A stretch of DNA of 64,000 bases from Bromus sterilis (lineage: Eukaryota; Streptophyta; Magnoliopsida; Poales; Poaceae). Shown piece by piece: positions 33,696-44,553 of the stretch; the stretch's first letter is position 1; every line of letters begins with the position of its first letter. The translations under genes were made by a program, and so were the position numbers. The notes under the pieces were generated by a model, which did not search any database, was not told the origin of the DNA, and saw only the letters and a list, made by a program, of their open reading frames with translations. Where the stretch lies: NCBI GenBank assembly GCA_950022295.1, contig OX465596.1, positions 217,217,501-217,281,500 on the forward strand, read 5' to 3'.

Positions 33696-35057
33696 TTCCC
33701 CAAGGGCCAGCTCCTCCATTTTAATGCCATCAGTCTGCTTCTGACTGTACTCAAAGTAGAGTTGCTGCCTCTTCTGCATCCTCACCAGTTCTGCCGGTTT
33801 GGTGAGGGCCATACTCTTCTCATTAGGGTCTCTTGGGAGCTCGTCGAGCGAAGACAATTGATTCTCGATCTCGGTCTCCGACAAGGACTCCCATTCTGGG
33901 TTGATTAACCCCATGTCATTGCAAGGGGGCATCACGTCCAATAGAAGGTCCCTGGCCTGGTTGTTGTGCAGAGGAATCACCTTCTCTGCCAAGACTGTTT
34001 GCCACCCGTAGGCAAACATTTCCTTGAACGTGTGGTAGAACCTGTACACAGAAAAATTATCCTCTGCCTCGGGATGAAGCCAAATGTTGTCAGTCGGGCC
34101 TTGGTAATCCCACGCCATCCTTTTCTAGTGTTGAAGCGGGACGATCCGGCGGCACAGGTAATCGGCCACCACCATGTCCAGTGTCAGGCCAACGGCCTTC
34201 AGATATTTGATCTGGCACAGCACAAGATCAAACTTTTCGCCCAAGTGAGATGAAGCGTACCAAACATCGGTCTGCCACTTTTCCTATGGAAGCACATCGA
34301 CCAACACCTCATAAGCAGGAATGATTGGATCCATCTTCACGAAGATCCAATCGTGTCGCCACTCGGCCCTCTTGGTGAGCACATGCGAGTCCAGATACTC
34401 GTCCAACATCCTATCCCTAGTCTTGAGGGAAAATCCCCCCGAGATCGCGTCGTGCTTCACCCTGTGGGCATAGAAGTACTGGAACAGGGCTACTGACGGC
34501 ACTACGCCCACGAAATTCCCGCACAGATACGCGAAGGCGGCAAGTGCAGTCACCCCATTCGGATGCAATGGCAACAACTGGATCTTGTATGTTTCCAAGA
34601 TGGACAGGAAGAACCTAGAGATGGGAGGCACCAAATCTGCTTCCAAGAAGGCAGTGAAGATTGGCACCATGTCCCCCCGTATTTCCGTCTCCCTTCCTTC
34701 CGGCGTCGCCACGACCGTAGGCCCATTCTCGTTGCCCTCACCGGCGAGAAATACCCACAGCAGATCCATCTTCTCTCCAGAGTTGCGACACGACGGGAAG
34801 CACACTGTGACCAACCGCGGGTCGACCGCCGAAGCCTTGGCCACAGCCGGAGCCATAGCCACAGCCGGGGTCGCGGCAGTAGTCACCGCAGTGGGCACCT
34901 GTTTTCGCCTCGACGTCTGTTTCCTCTTAGGCGCCATCGTAGATCTGGAAAGAGAGCAGGAGGCGTGGGTTTCGCAGGAAGAGAGATGGAAGTGCAAGGG
35001 TGGAGTAACCTCCCTCCGGCGCGGTTGAAGTACTCCACCCGCCAGCGGCCGCCGCAT
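33696..35057 (-). pseudogene. Antisense extra ORF (aORF) of a Tat-lineage Gypsy element, Transposase_28-like
   Basis: Read on minus, the first 257 codons (35057-34284) contain a Lys/Ala-rich N-terminus followed by a conserved-looking domain: VPPISRFFLSILETYKIQLL, then LHPNGVTALAAFAYLCG and VALFQYFYAHR. I recognise the pattern of the 'putative gypsy type transposon' domain (Pfam PF04195, Transposase_28) often found in extra ORFs of grass Gypsy elements. After a stop at about 34281 the frame continues, and after a second stop near 34130 it runs as 34118-33696 (MAWDYQGPTDN...). It ends where H begins. Despite the Pfam name there is no evidence of transposase activity; function is unknown. The ORF is antisense to the nearby pol (36188-37822). 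A left-hand remnant may be 3025-3388. Confidence 0.65.
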
Positions 35058-35269
35058 CCCCGCAACGGTTACTTGCTATGGGCCCTGCGCTCCCCGGAAA
35101 TGATGCCCCGCGATCAAAGAGTCGTTCGTCTGTCGCCGTTGAGACCTGGCCACAGCCGTCGTGATGCTGCGTACGCACCCAGGCCCGGGAGACACTTTCG
35201 GCGATAGGAACCCTGGGGTACCTTCCGAAAAGCGTCACACGTCAAGCCCAAATTATCGGAGTACATTTT
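35058..35269. other. Spacer between aORF and LTR-like block
   Basis: This would be the upstream region of the antisense ORF. I see no LTR start of the TGTTGG type and no other feature. Confidence 0.3.
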
Positions 35270-35790
35270 AACTAACAGTTCCTCTTCTGAGAGGGTGAGT
35301 AGCCCTTTTTTTTGTCACGCGCATGTCCTTCTCTGGCTTGGCAGGACATTTATTGCGAAAGGAGACAGCCTGGACCGAGCGGCAAGAAAACCACGACACC
35401 TGGCGAGATCATTTCACTTATGCGACGCGCCAGGGTTGCGCCGTCGTGACAACCGCACCTCAAGCTTGCCGAAAGATATCCCCGCGGTCCACGTAGCTCG
35501 CATGTGGATGCGTGTGTCATTCTTGTAAATCTGAGCAAACACCCATGGCACTTTGTCACTATCCCCTTCATTTATAAAATGGAGAATTCTGCCTGCACTA
35601 AGGGGGGGGACACTAGGGGCTCCTCCCGGAAAACATTGTACTCTAATCTATTACCCACAAGAAAGATCAGACAAGCAGGAGTGGGGCTTTTAGTCTCCAG
35701 ACGACCCGAACCTGGGTACACGCCGTGTATGCTCGTACCATCTTCATCAAGCTCGAATGCTACTTCGACACCAGAAACAAGCTCCGTCTA
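35270..35790 (+). repeat. LTR-like block of a Tat-lineage element (diverged)
   Basis: The order TATAAAAT (35573-35580), GGAGTGGGGC, GTCTCCAGACG and ACCTGGGTA corresponds to the 3' LTR at 41021-41699 (TATAAAA at 41432-41438, GGAGTAGGGT, GTCTCCGGACG, ACCTGGGTA). Identity elsewhere is low, so this is a different copy or subfamily. It could be the 3' LTR of the element carrying the aORF at 33696-35057, or the 5' LTR of the element carrying the pol at 36188. Ends are approximate. Confidence 0.55.
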
Positions 35791-36187
35791 CATCAAGCAA
35801 GTGGGAGCCTTGCGTGCTCCCCGTCCAGCACGGCCTCCGGGTCGCGCCCTGCCAGAAGCAGCTTTTTCGGAAGGATCTCTAAGGCCAGCGTCGCCGATGT
35901 TCTCCCCAACTTCCGGCGCTGGATAATGGGTGGGCATGAAACCAGACATTCGACTCTAGAAGGAGGGCCTGAGAAGCAACCCCCGACACCCGCCCACGTG
36001 AACCTTTGCTGTTGTACATATCGGCAACATCGCAAGTGGTGAGCAGAGTATTGGTGGTGGAGAGCGATCCAGAAGAAGAACATGGTGGAGAGTCGCCCAA
36101 AGCAAGCAACTCACGAGAGTCATCTTCTGTAGCCAAAGCCCACGGGGCCAAGGTTCCCACCCGGAGGGCAGTCCAGAAACCTCCACC
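35791..36187. other. Unassigned sequence before the RNase H remnant
   Basis: Retrotransposon internal sequence is expected here, but gag, protease and RT are absent. The boundary at about 36188, where RNase H homology starts mid-domain, points to a large deletion. Confidence 0.35.
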
Positions 36188-37822
36188 AATAACACAGCCG
36201 AGTACGAGGGACTTCTTTCCGGTTTGAGAGCCGTTAGGGGTCTCGGAATAAGGAGGCTTCTAGTCAGAGGCGACTCTCGGCTGGTAGTCAACCAAGTCAA
36301 GGACGACTACGGATGCCCCTAGATGCAGGCATACGTCGATGAAGTTCGCAAGCTCGAGAAATATTTCCATGTCCTGGTAATGGAGCACATCCCAAGGTCC
36401 AAGAACAGCGTCGCGGATGACCTGTCCAAGATCACTGCCTAGAAGGAGAAGGTACCACTCGGCGTGTTCGTTGAGCGCCTTCTCAGACCCTCAGTCGACC
36501 CCATTCGCCAAAAATCCAAGAAACAAAGAGTCAAGAGCGAGGAGAGAGCCGCCCTCTCTCGTTCCCGACAAGCATCAAGTCCTCAATGTTGGTCAAACCT
36601 CCCCGGATTGGGCCTACGCCATTTTGGACTACCTGAAGAAAAGAGAATTACCAAGAAACCGAAGGATCGCTCGTCAATCATCAATGTACCTCCTACTCGA
36701 TGAGATACTCTACCGCCGGCGTCCCAATGGTGTGAAGCTACTGTGCATATCCACTGACGAAGGAAATAAGCTGCTCCAAGACATCCACGAAGGGACATGC
36801 GGCGCACACATTGGTTCTCGGGCCTTTGTGGGAAAAGCTTTCCTGCAAGGGTTCTATTGGCCGACCGCTTTGAACAATGCCACGGAGCTTGTCAACACCT
36901 GCGACGCTTGTCAATTCCACAACAAAGCTGTCCATCAACCACCGCAAGCACTCCATACCATCCCCCTATCCTGGCCCTTTGTGGTTTGGGGGCTGGACAT
37001 TCTCGGACCGTTCCCCCGTGCTACCAGCGGATGCGAGTTCCTCTATGTCGCAATCGACAAGTTCACCAAGTGGCGTGAAGTGGAGCCAGTCCGGAAGGTC
37101 ACGGCACAATCTTCCATCAAGTTCATCAAAAGCCTGGTGTGACATTTCGCAGTCCCTAACCAGATCATCACGAACAACGGTACCCAGTTCACAAGCCAGG
37201 TCGTCCTCGAGTACTGCGGGCAGATGGGCACCTCAATGTGTTTCGCCTCAGTGGCTCACCCGAGGAAAACGGCCAGGCAAAGAGATGCAATGTAAAAGTA
37301 CTACGAGGCCTCTAGACTCGCACCTTCCACCGGCTCGAGAATTGTGGTAAGCGGTGGGTGGATGAACTCCTAACTGTTCTCTGGTCAATCCGGACTACAC
37401 CCAATCGAGCCACAAATGAGACATTGTTCGCTCTCGTTTATGGAGCGGAGGCGGTACTCCTCACAGAACTCAGATACGAATCTCCTCGAGTTCACGCCTT
37501 AGATGAGGCCAAACAACAGCAACTCCGACAAAGAGATATCGTTGTTGCAGAAGAAGTACGTACTCGGGCTACTACGCGCGCTGCGCGCTACCAGCAAGTA
37601 CTATGCCGCTACCACAGCCGCCAGGTCCGCTCCCGAGAACTTGAGGAAGGTGACCTTGTCCTCCGTCGGCTACAGTCCGGGAGGGGCCTAAACAAGTTGT
37701 CTCCAAAGCTGGAAGGCCCTTATCGGGTAGTCCAAGTCACCCGTCCTGGATCCGTCCACCTGGAGGCAAAGGATGGAGTCCCTGTGAGAAACTCGTGGAA
37801 CATCGAGCACCTCCGGAAGTAG
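36188..37822 (+). pseudogene. pol: Decayed Tat-lineage pol: RNase H and integrase
   Basis: RNase H begins at STNNTAEYEGLLSGLRAVRG and continues through VRGDSRLVVNQV, with in-frame stops at about 36319 and 36440. After a frameshift the integrase is read in 36417-37142: zinc-binding HEGTCGAH...CDAC, then the catalytic core at WGLDILGPF. A TGA at 37140 interrupts it. The second catalytic Asp is replaced: the motif reads TNNGTQF where DNGTQF is usual. The third (Glu, in EENGQA) lies in another frame. The C-terminal part (37358-37822) is open again and ends in VRNSWNIEHLRK, typical for this lineage. Integrase would insert element DNA; this copy cannot. Confidence 0.85.
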
Positions 37823-38335
37823 CATCTCCGTAAGTTCTACCCGTAAGAGCATAAAGTTGTCGGATGACCAGTTTCCCGGTGATGCAACATTTGTAAGTTG
37901 TGATCTCCGGGTCCATGTTTATGAGTGCAACCCAATGATAAAGCCCCCGGGGATAAATCGGTGTTTGTTAGCGCGATTTACTTTCAGCGATGTCGAACTA
38001 ACCCTACTTTCTGGCATGCTTGTCAGGAGAGACGTAATGGGTGCACAAAATCCCACCGGACAAAACTCTCCGCCTTAGTTTGCGCGTCGGATTGTGGTAT
38101 GCAACGATTGTTCGTTTCCTATCTTTCTATCACAAATAGAAGACATTCAACTGAGCAAACAAGACAAAATCAGCCAACTCCGCACATCGCGGAAACGGTT
38201 CACAAATCGAAGCCTCCTGGCTTCCCAAACCAACTACAAGTGCAAAGAACAAAAAGAGACGGGGCACAAGAGGGGACTTAGTCGATGTGAATCACAGGCT
38301 TGGTTTCCTCTCCCGGAGGGTCGCCACATCCATTG
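37823..38335. other. Spacer between pol and antisense B3 ORF
   Basis: No coding signal found. The homopolymer of 14 C (38351-38364) just right of this spacer lies at the 3' end of the B3 ORF and may have shifted its frame. Confidence 0.4.
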
Positions 38336-38794
38336 TCACAGGAGTGCTCTCCCCCCCCCCCCCCGGTGCTGGTCCGAAGAAGCATCATCTTCCTCCTCGC
38401 TGACAGAATCCTTGGTGCCGCTACTCGAGCTCTCCGGGCAGCATTCCATCCGATCGCCATTGGAGCTAAAGATCTTCACGGACAAGACCGTCTCACCGTC
38501 GTACCTGAACAGGAGGAAATCCCCCCGGCTCAGCTTGCAGCCACGCGTGAAGACCTTCCACCCTTGCATCAGAAGTATCTCCCCGTTGGCTAGGAAACTA
38601 GTGGCCACCTGCATCGCTCCGTGAGGATATCCATCCACCCTTATCCACAGATACGGGGGCTGGGCGTCCCTCACTGCCCGGCGGAACATCTTCGGAAGAG
38701 GAAGCCACCTGCAAGTGGTCGACGTGACCTCCACAATGAACTCGGAGGCAATGGGCTCGTCATGAGCCACGCTGCGGAGGATGGCCGGCGGCAT
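38336..38794 (-). CDS. Antisense B3-domain-like ORF carried by a Tat-lineage element
   Basis: 152 codons on minus, starting MPPAILRSVAHDEP. Residues 35-115 have the layout of a plant B3 DNA-binding domain, REM-like: LPLPKMFRRAV, WIRVDGYPHGAMQV, then GWKVFTRGCKLSRGDFLLFR followed by YDGETVLSVKIF. A Ser/Glu/Asp-rich acidic tail follows. B3 domains bind DNA in plant transcription factors. The ORF sits after pol and before the 3' LTR, antisense to pol, the place where extra ORFs of such elements occur. The end is uncertain because the frame runs into a 14-base G tract (minus strand). A related open frame to the right (38671-38907) may be an upstream exon or a shadow. It could be a captured host gene or a long-standing element gene. 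Confidence 0.65.
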   Translation of the reverse strand: MPPAILRSVAHDEPIASEFIVEVTSTTCRWLPLPKMFRRAVRDAQPPYLWIRVDGYPHGAMQVATSFLANGEILLMQGWKVFTRGCKLSRGDFLLFRYDGETVLSVKIFSSNGDRMECCPESSSSGTKDSVSEEEDDASSDQHRGGGGRALL

Positions 38795-39341
38795 GGCACC
38801 ACCACTCCCACGGCCGTCGATGTCACGCGCGGCTCCTCCTCTATTGCCCCTGCCTCAGAGCCCTCGCCCTCACAGAGTAGGCGAACGAGCTCCCCTTGAA
38901 GACCCAACAGTTAGTGTTGCCCGTCCTCCTCTGCTTCCCCTCCGATAGCCGCGCCGACCTTGCGGCCCACCGCCACGGAGCGCTGGTGGGCTAGCATCTT
39001 CGCTCGTCGAGGGAGTGCGGTTTCAAAGCTTCGGAGCCATGGCATATGCGCGAACGGCCGATTGGAAGAAGAAGCAACTGCCAGAAGACGCATAACTTGG
39101 CCGCCAGTTGGATAGTTAAATACTCACCCCCGAGAAATGGCGCGTTAATTGCTGCCGTTACTCCACCTTGTGCTTAGATTCGTGGCGCCCTTCGGCTGTC
39201 GCGGCCACCATGAACGTCCTCCACGCGTCGGTGCCCACCTACCAGAGGGCCCGGGGCCACGCGCGTATTCCCACAGCATAGTTTACCCCTCGGACGGTTC
39301 GGCTTCCCGGAGCGTCAGGACTGACCTGGCTCCAGGACAGC
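38795..39341. other. Region between the B3 ORF and solo LTR G
   Basis: No convincing ORF. It includes the upstream region of the antisense ORF (Arg/Ala-rich open frames on minus) and ends in ACAGC, the target duplicated by G. Confidence 0.4.
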
Positions 39342-40984
39342 TGATGACAAGAGAGTTGACTAGTGCAACACCTCTCCTTGTTGGTTACCCCAAGTGGAAG
39401 TTGTTATGTAGGATAACGGCAAATTTCACTCGGTGAAGATACCAAGGTTTGTCTCAAGTAGGACTCCGGAGATGATAAGTAGGTGTCAGCGGGGCAACTG
39501 ACGTGGACCTACACACAACACAAGTAACTTTGCTCCCAACGAGTACAGAGAGGTTGTCAATCTCTCCATCCTTGTTGTTTACAAAGGATCAACGCAACAG
39601 ATAATGATAATGATAGCAACTAAAAGTAAAAGCAAGAAAGTAAATGAGCGTGTAAACAGTGATGAGAATATGGACCGGGGTCCTGTGATGTTCACTAGTG
39701 ATGTCTCTCTCCCAAAAGACGAAAAAACTGCTATGCGAGTTAAACAAATTACAGATGGGAAATTGACAGGATTATAAACGCACCGCAATGCTAACTATGC
39801 TACAAAGAAAGGAAGAGGCTCAAAATCATGGGCAGTATGCCAAAATAAGTAGACTGAAATCCAACTGCATCTACTACTAATCATCCACCTTGAGATATCT
39901 ATCCAGAACATCTCGCTAGTATTAAGTTCCGAGCCCCACCCAAAGTGTAAAACCAAAGCAACAGACAACTGCATTAAAAATCACTTTGTGTAAAGTAAAC
40001 ATTCCTTGCAACCGCGGTTACAAGCACCGTTGTTTTCCCCCTTTGTGGCAACAGCACATCCCCTAGACTTATGTTTCTGTCACTCAAGCGTGTCATCAGG
40101 GGGCATGAACCCACAATCGAGCATAATGTTCCCTCTTGAAGTTACTACCTACTACTTGGCCAAAGCAATAAACAACAACCGAGAACATGCAAGAATTACT
40201 TAGGAACAAAAATATAAAAGATAAGAACCAAATATATTACTCTATCACAATCTGAACATAATCTCATAATCCATCAGATCCCATCAAACTCAACATAGCA
40301 ACAGCAGAAAGATTACATATGTGCCTCGATCATGTAGGGCAGCTCACGAGGTCTAAACCATGAAGAACAAAGAGGGGAGGAGAACATCACATAGATACTG
40401 ATCACGGACCCATGGTCCAAAGGAAACTACTCACGACACATCCGGGAAGCGTCCATGGTGGAGGGGAAGCTCCCGGAGGTCGATCCTCCCTCCGGCAGGG
40501 TGACGGGAAGAAGTCTGTTGGCGCTCCCGATCTTGGAAGCACGGCGGCGGCGGAACAGAGGCGAGATCGCGAAAAAGGGTTCTCTCTTCGGGGGTTTCGT
40601 GTCACATGGAATAAATAGGCGAAGAGGGCAGCCAGGGGGCCAACAGGAGTCCAGGTGCCCCCCTGGCACGGCCAGACCCTAGGCCGCACCAGGTGGACGC
40701 CTGGGTCCTTGGTGGTGGCCCTCTAGCCCCACTTTGGTGATTCCGGAAGCTTCCATTGCGCTGATTTTTTATCAAAATTTTCCCAATTTTTTGGCGCACT
40801 TTTATATGGGGGAAACCTGGAATAGAAAAACAGCAGAAAAGAGGAACTGGCATAGTGGTGCACTGAGTTAATAAGTTAGTCCAAATATGATCAAAAGTTT
40901 ATGAAAGTGTATCTAGATCATAGCAATATCACACAAAACATGCATGGAGAAAGAAGAAATTATCGATACTTTTGGGAAGTATCA
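39342..40984 (-). mobile_element. G: solo LTR of the Sabrina-like family
   Basis: 1643 bp, TGATGACAAG ... AAGTATCA, with a perfect duplication ACAGC at 39337-39341 and 40985-40989. It aligns along its length with both LTRs of A, except for about 25 extra bases at its plus-strand start. The TATA position reads GGAATAAATAGG, so the promoter is degraded. It interrupts the Tat element just before its polypurine tract. Confidence 0.87.
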
Positions 40985-41009
40985 ACAGCCCATCTATGCC
41001 AAGCCAGAA

Positions 41010-41020
41010 CCGGGGGCTAC
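41010..41020 (+). other. Polypurine tract of the Tat-lineage element
   Basis: ACCGGGGGCTAC lies directly before the LTR start TGTTGG, as is usual for this lineage. Confidence 0.6.
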
Positions 41021-41699
41021 TGTTGGAGAGAAGGAGCTCGCTTCACCAATCCAGAAAGCCTCACCGCCCGTACGGAAAAGATCCCGTGTCAAACGTCCCA
41101 GACCCATCTGGAAAGGCCCCACTACGGCACCTCCCGGAGGAAGTCTAGCCACCGCCTTCCTTAAGCGGTGGGGAGTTAGACGCGATCCCACCACATGCAG
41201 AACATTACAAGTCGCATTAAATGCGCTGCACCATGGCCTGGGGGACAACAACTTCAACGGCACCATCCATCCCCTTCGATCCTTGTACGTGCCCGAAGCT
41301 CGCGTGACATCACAGCGAGGGCAGCGGCCCCTCGCCACGCGTCCTTTCCGGAAGAAATGCGGCATGAACACCTGCCAGCCGCCATTGAAGAAGCCCCATC
41401 TGAAAGTGATGTTGTGGTAACCCCCTTCACCTATAAAATGGAGGCCCAAGCCACAGGAAAAAGGGATTCGGCCTCTAAAAAAACACATATCATCGCGCCG
41501 GGAGCTGATATTCCCTCCCGGGAAGAGCCCTCGCATTTGTAATCTTCATCAAGTAATCCAGACAAGAAGGAGTAGGGTCTTACGTCTCCGGACGGCGCAG
41601 ACCTGGGTAAATCCCAGCGTGTCCCATTTACGACGATCTCCATTGTGTAACGCGTGCGCGTTCCGAGAACATCACATCCGCGGGATTGCCCCCACGACA
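41021..41699 (+). repeat. 3' LTR of the Tat-lineage element
   Basis: 679 bp, TGTTGGAGAG ... CCCACGACA. A TATA box (TATAAAA, 41432-41438) gives plus sense, matching the pol at 36188-37822. The next five bases, TTCAT (41700-41704), are the candidate target duplication, its partner being outside the window or deleted. Confidence 0.75.
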
Positions 41700-41861
41700 T
41701 TCATAGACATCAGCAGACAGAAACTGACACTGAGTGCACTGAGTTAGTAGGTCAGTCCAAATATGTATAAAAAATGTATGAAAGTGTAGTAAAACACATA
41801 GCAGTATCACCCAAATAAGCATGGAACAACCAACAATTATAGATACGTTTCGGGCGTATCA
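41700..41861 (-). mobile_element. I: end fragment of an A-type LTR
   Basis: About 160 bp matching the last part (plus-strand order) of the A and G LTRs, ending CGTTTCGGGCGTATCA. It is the target into which the Tat element inserted, and it was itself inserted into the LINE, with CTTGG (41862-41866) as candidate duplication. The rest of this LTR is not in the window. Confidence 0.7.
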
Positions 41862-41945
41862 CTTGGTGATCAACTTAAGGCAGCAATTCAACAGGGTAAT
41901 TGGTCCATAGTCGTTAGCAGTGCCAAGTGACTGAATCTTCGGGAT
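41862..41945 (-). pseudogene. LINE reverse transcriptase, downstream fragment
   Basis: The minus strand encodes NDYGPITLLNCCLKLITK, a clear match to the RPISLLN-type block of plant non-LTR (L1-like, RIX) reverse transcriptase. The frame is cut at 41945/41946 by solo LTR D and at 41862 by LTR fragment I. The upstream part is at 59362-59541. The fragment is a small piece of an enzyme that reverse-transcribes LINE RNA at a nicked target. Confidence 0.82.
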
Positions 41946-44553
41946 TGTAAGGCCCGATATGCGGTACTGTTCCGGATCTAGATGTTTCCATCCGGATCCG
42001 GGGACGAAGCACATATCGGTCCCACCGCGACATATGACGAAGTCATATGCCCCGGATTTCCAACATGATATCACAACATTACAGATACAGGATACAACAT
42101 CTCATACAATCGGCATACAACTGCCTCAAATAAAAAACAACAGCGGAAGGTACATGTCTGAGTACAGACTACACTCAAATGCCTACTGGCAAAGAGAAAA
42201 ACATCGATCCCATAACCACACGGGTGCAGGCCCTCCGCCGGGATCCGCCTAACTAGTCGTCGTCGAGCCTCCACGTGAAACATCGATCACCATACCTGTC
42301 GTCGATCAAGAACCCTGAAAAGAGTTTGGGGGTAGTATCATGAGTACAGAGGTACTCAGCATCCAACTGTAGTGGTCATCTGACCCAGCAAGGACTTCAT
42401 CACTCGTCATTCTAGGACAACTAGTAGTTTACGGTAAGGATGGGGTAAGGGGTGAGGTTGCTGCCGCACTAGCATTTATGAAGTGGCTAACGATCTAGAG
42501 AGTAAGATAAGAAGCCAAGCATTCGATGAGGAATCGCCTCCAACAAGTCTTGCTATCAACTACTTACGCAATCATAACACCTATCCTATCCTTGTCCTCC
42601 TCTTCGCATCCCGACGAAGAAGAAGCAGTTAAAGCACACACACACGTTGATCAAGTTATATTAAGATTTTCTCAGTTGTTGTTGTCTATGAACAAGGAGT
42701 AGGTCTCGAGTCGTCCATAACCGTGGACACGGCTTCTCGAAAAGATTTAACCCTGCAGTGGTGTACCAACTGCCCATTACAAGGCTCCACACGCTCGCCC
42801 ATCTCTCTCAATTGCTACCCATCACAGGCAACCATTTTATGATTTATTCCCAAGAGAGCCGGAACGACAGGTCCCTCTAACTAACAACGCACAAATCCGG
42901 GTGCCCCCCGTGAGTCGACATCCAACTCAAAAGCCGGCCGCGCTCTCGAGTCGGCCTCTACCATCTAGACGAGGTCGGGTTAGCTACCCAAACATATGTG
43001 GGCAGCCCCCTAGCTTCCAGGTGTGGACCAACAAAGGAACTATGTCTCCGCTGGCCCGAGTTGTTTGAAAATCTGCAAGGTCGACACTCGCACACACACG
43101 TTTTGCAAAAGGTGAAACCAGCTTGGGCCACCACTAGAAATGTTTGAATCTAGATAGGTAAGAAGAGGGTACCCCATAAAATCCCACACGCGGTTAGGCA
43201 CGCTCAGTCTTAAAACAAATACCCGGAACTCGGATCCTAGGTGACTCGAGTGGAACAAAGCGTCGGGGCGGGATAGCCTAGACCTTCCATCCTTCGTCGA
43301 ATATAGTCAACATTATAATAATAATCATATCATCAACAACAATATAATAAGGTGATATGCCAAACCAAGGGGTAACAGGGTAACATCGTAGCATCCTAAG
43401 CATGCATACTAAGCAGGGGCTGAGCAACGAGCAATAGTAACATAACAATACAAGGTTTGCTGGGAGGGGACATGGCTGTATCGGTTTGAAAGAGGCTATA
43501 AACATGTGGTAGGATCAAACATAGAACCTAACCTAGACTAGCATGCAAACCGCTGGGTGAAATAGAATGGATCATAAGTAATGTATAGTCCTTGCCTGTT
43601 GATAAGTCGGGTTCCGAAGGTGTAGTGGATCGCAAGCTCGCATCGTCTCCGAGAGGTACCCGCGGTGGCACACAAGAAGGAAACACTGGAAAGCAATAAA
43701 CGGTGCACCACTATTACTACGGAGCAATACAAGATCAAGAACACATCACACGACACGGCAACACGATACGGATCTATCGTCGAGAACGGTTACTAACAGT
43801 TTAAGTCGGGTATCGGTCACACACGACGAATACCGCACATTTACGGTGGTTCAAGTTGATTAGCTACAGCTGATCAACCAACGGTTATTAACATGGCAAC
43901 TCAAGCAAGCATGGCATAGCACACAAACATGGAAAAAGGTTAGGCATAAGACTAAGTGCCGCACGATGATTAAAACATTTGGTACCGTTCTTCCCTAAAC
44001 CATATTTTAGGTTGTTTAACAACATCAAACAATAGCATAAACATAAAGTACACGTAAAACTAATCAAGTTACATATAAAGAACACCCCAAACGGAGTTAC
44101 GGTTAAAAAGATACAAGCAAAACAAGTTACGGGCACAATCTGCCAACATCAGGAAGCACACTTTAGAGCAATGCATAAAAAGGATAATGAATGCAAACAT
44201 GCTCACAAATGATATGTATCTAAAGTAGACATGACATGGAAGGCATGGCAAAAAGAATCATGCAAAAAGGCATCATATATCAAAAGATATTAAGCAAACA
44301 ACATGGCATTGCATAGTAATAGACTTAGTGAAAATCAGAGGTGGCTGTCAACAACAGCAACATAGAAAGTTTGGAGCTAAATATCTATATGACCAGGAAT
44401 GATAACATGAAGATGCAATACATTTAATGAATGTAGACATGAAGCTTAACAATATGAAATTGGAATCACTCAATTGCGATAAACGGTCGCGACACACTCG
44501 TCGACCGAAGTTGCAAAAAAATATAAACAGCACCACTCTAACAGCAGGATAGC

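Noticed and set aside
33691..33700. TTCCC as target duplication of H
   Set aside because: No second copy was found at a plausible left end, so it is not claimed.
34563..35207. 214-codon plus ORF
   Set aside because: Shadow of the antisense aORF on the opposite strand; Ser/Arg-rich without a motif.
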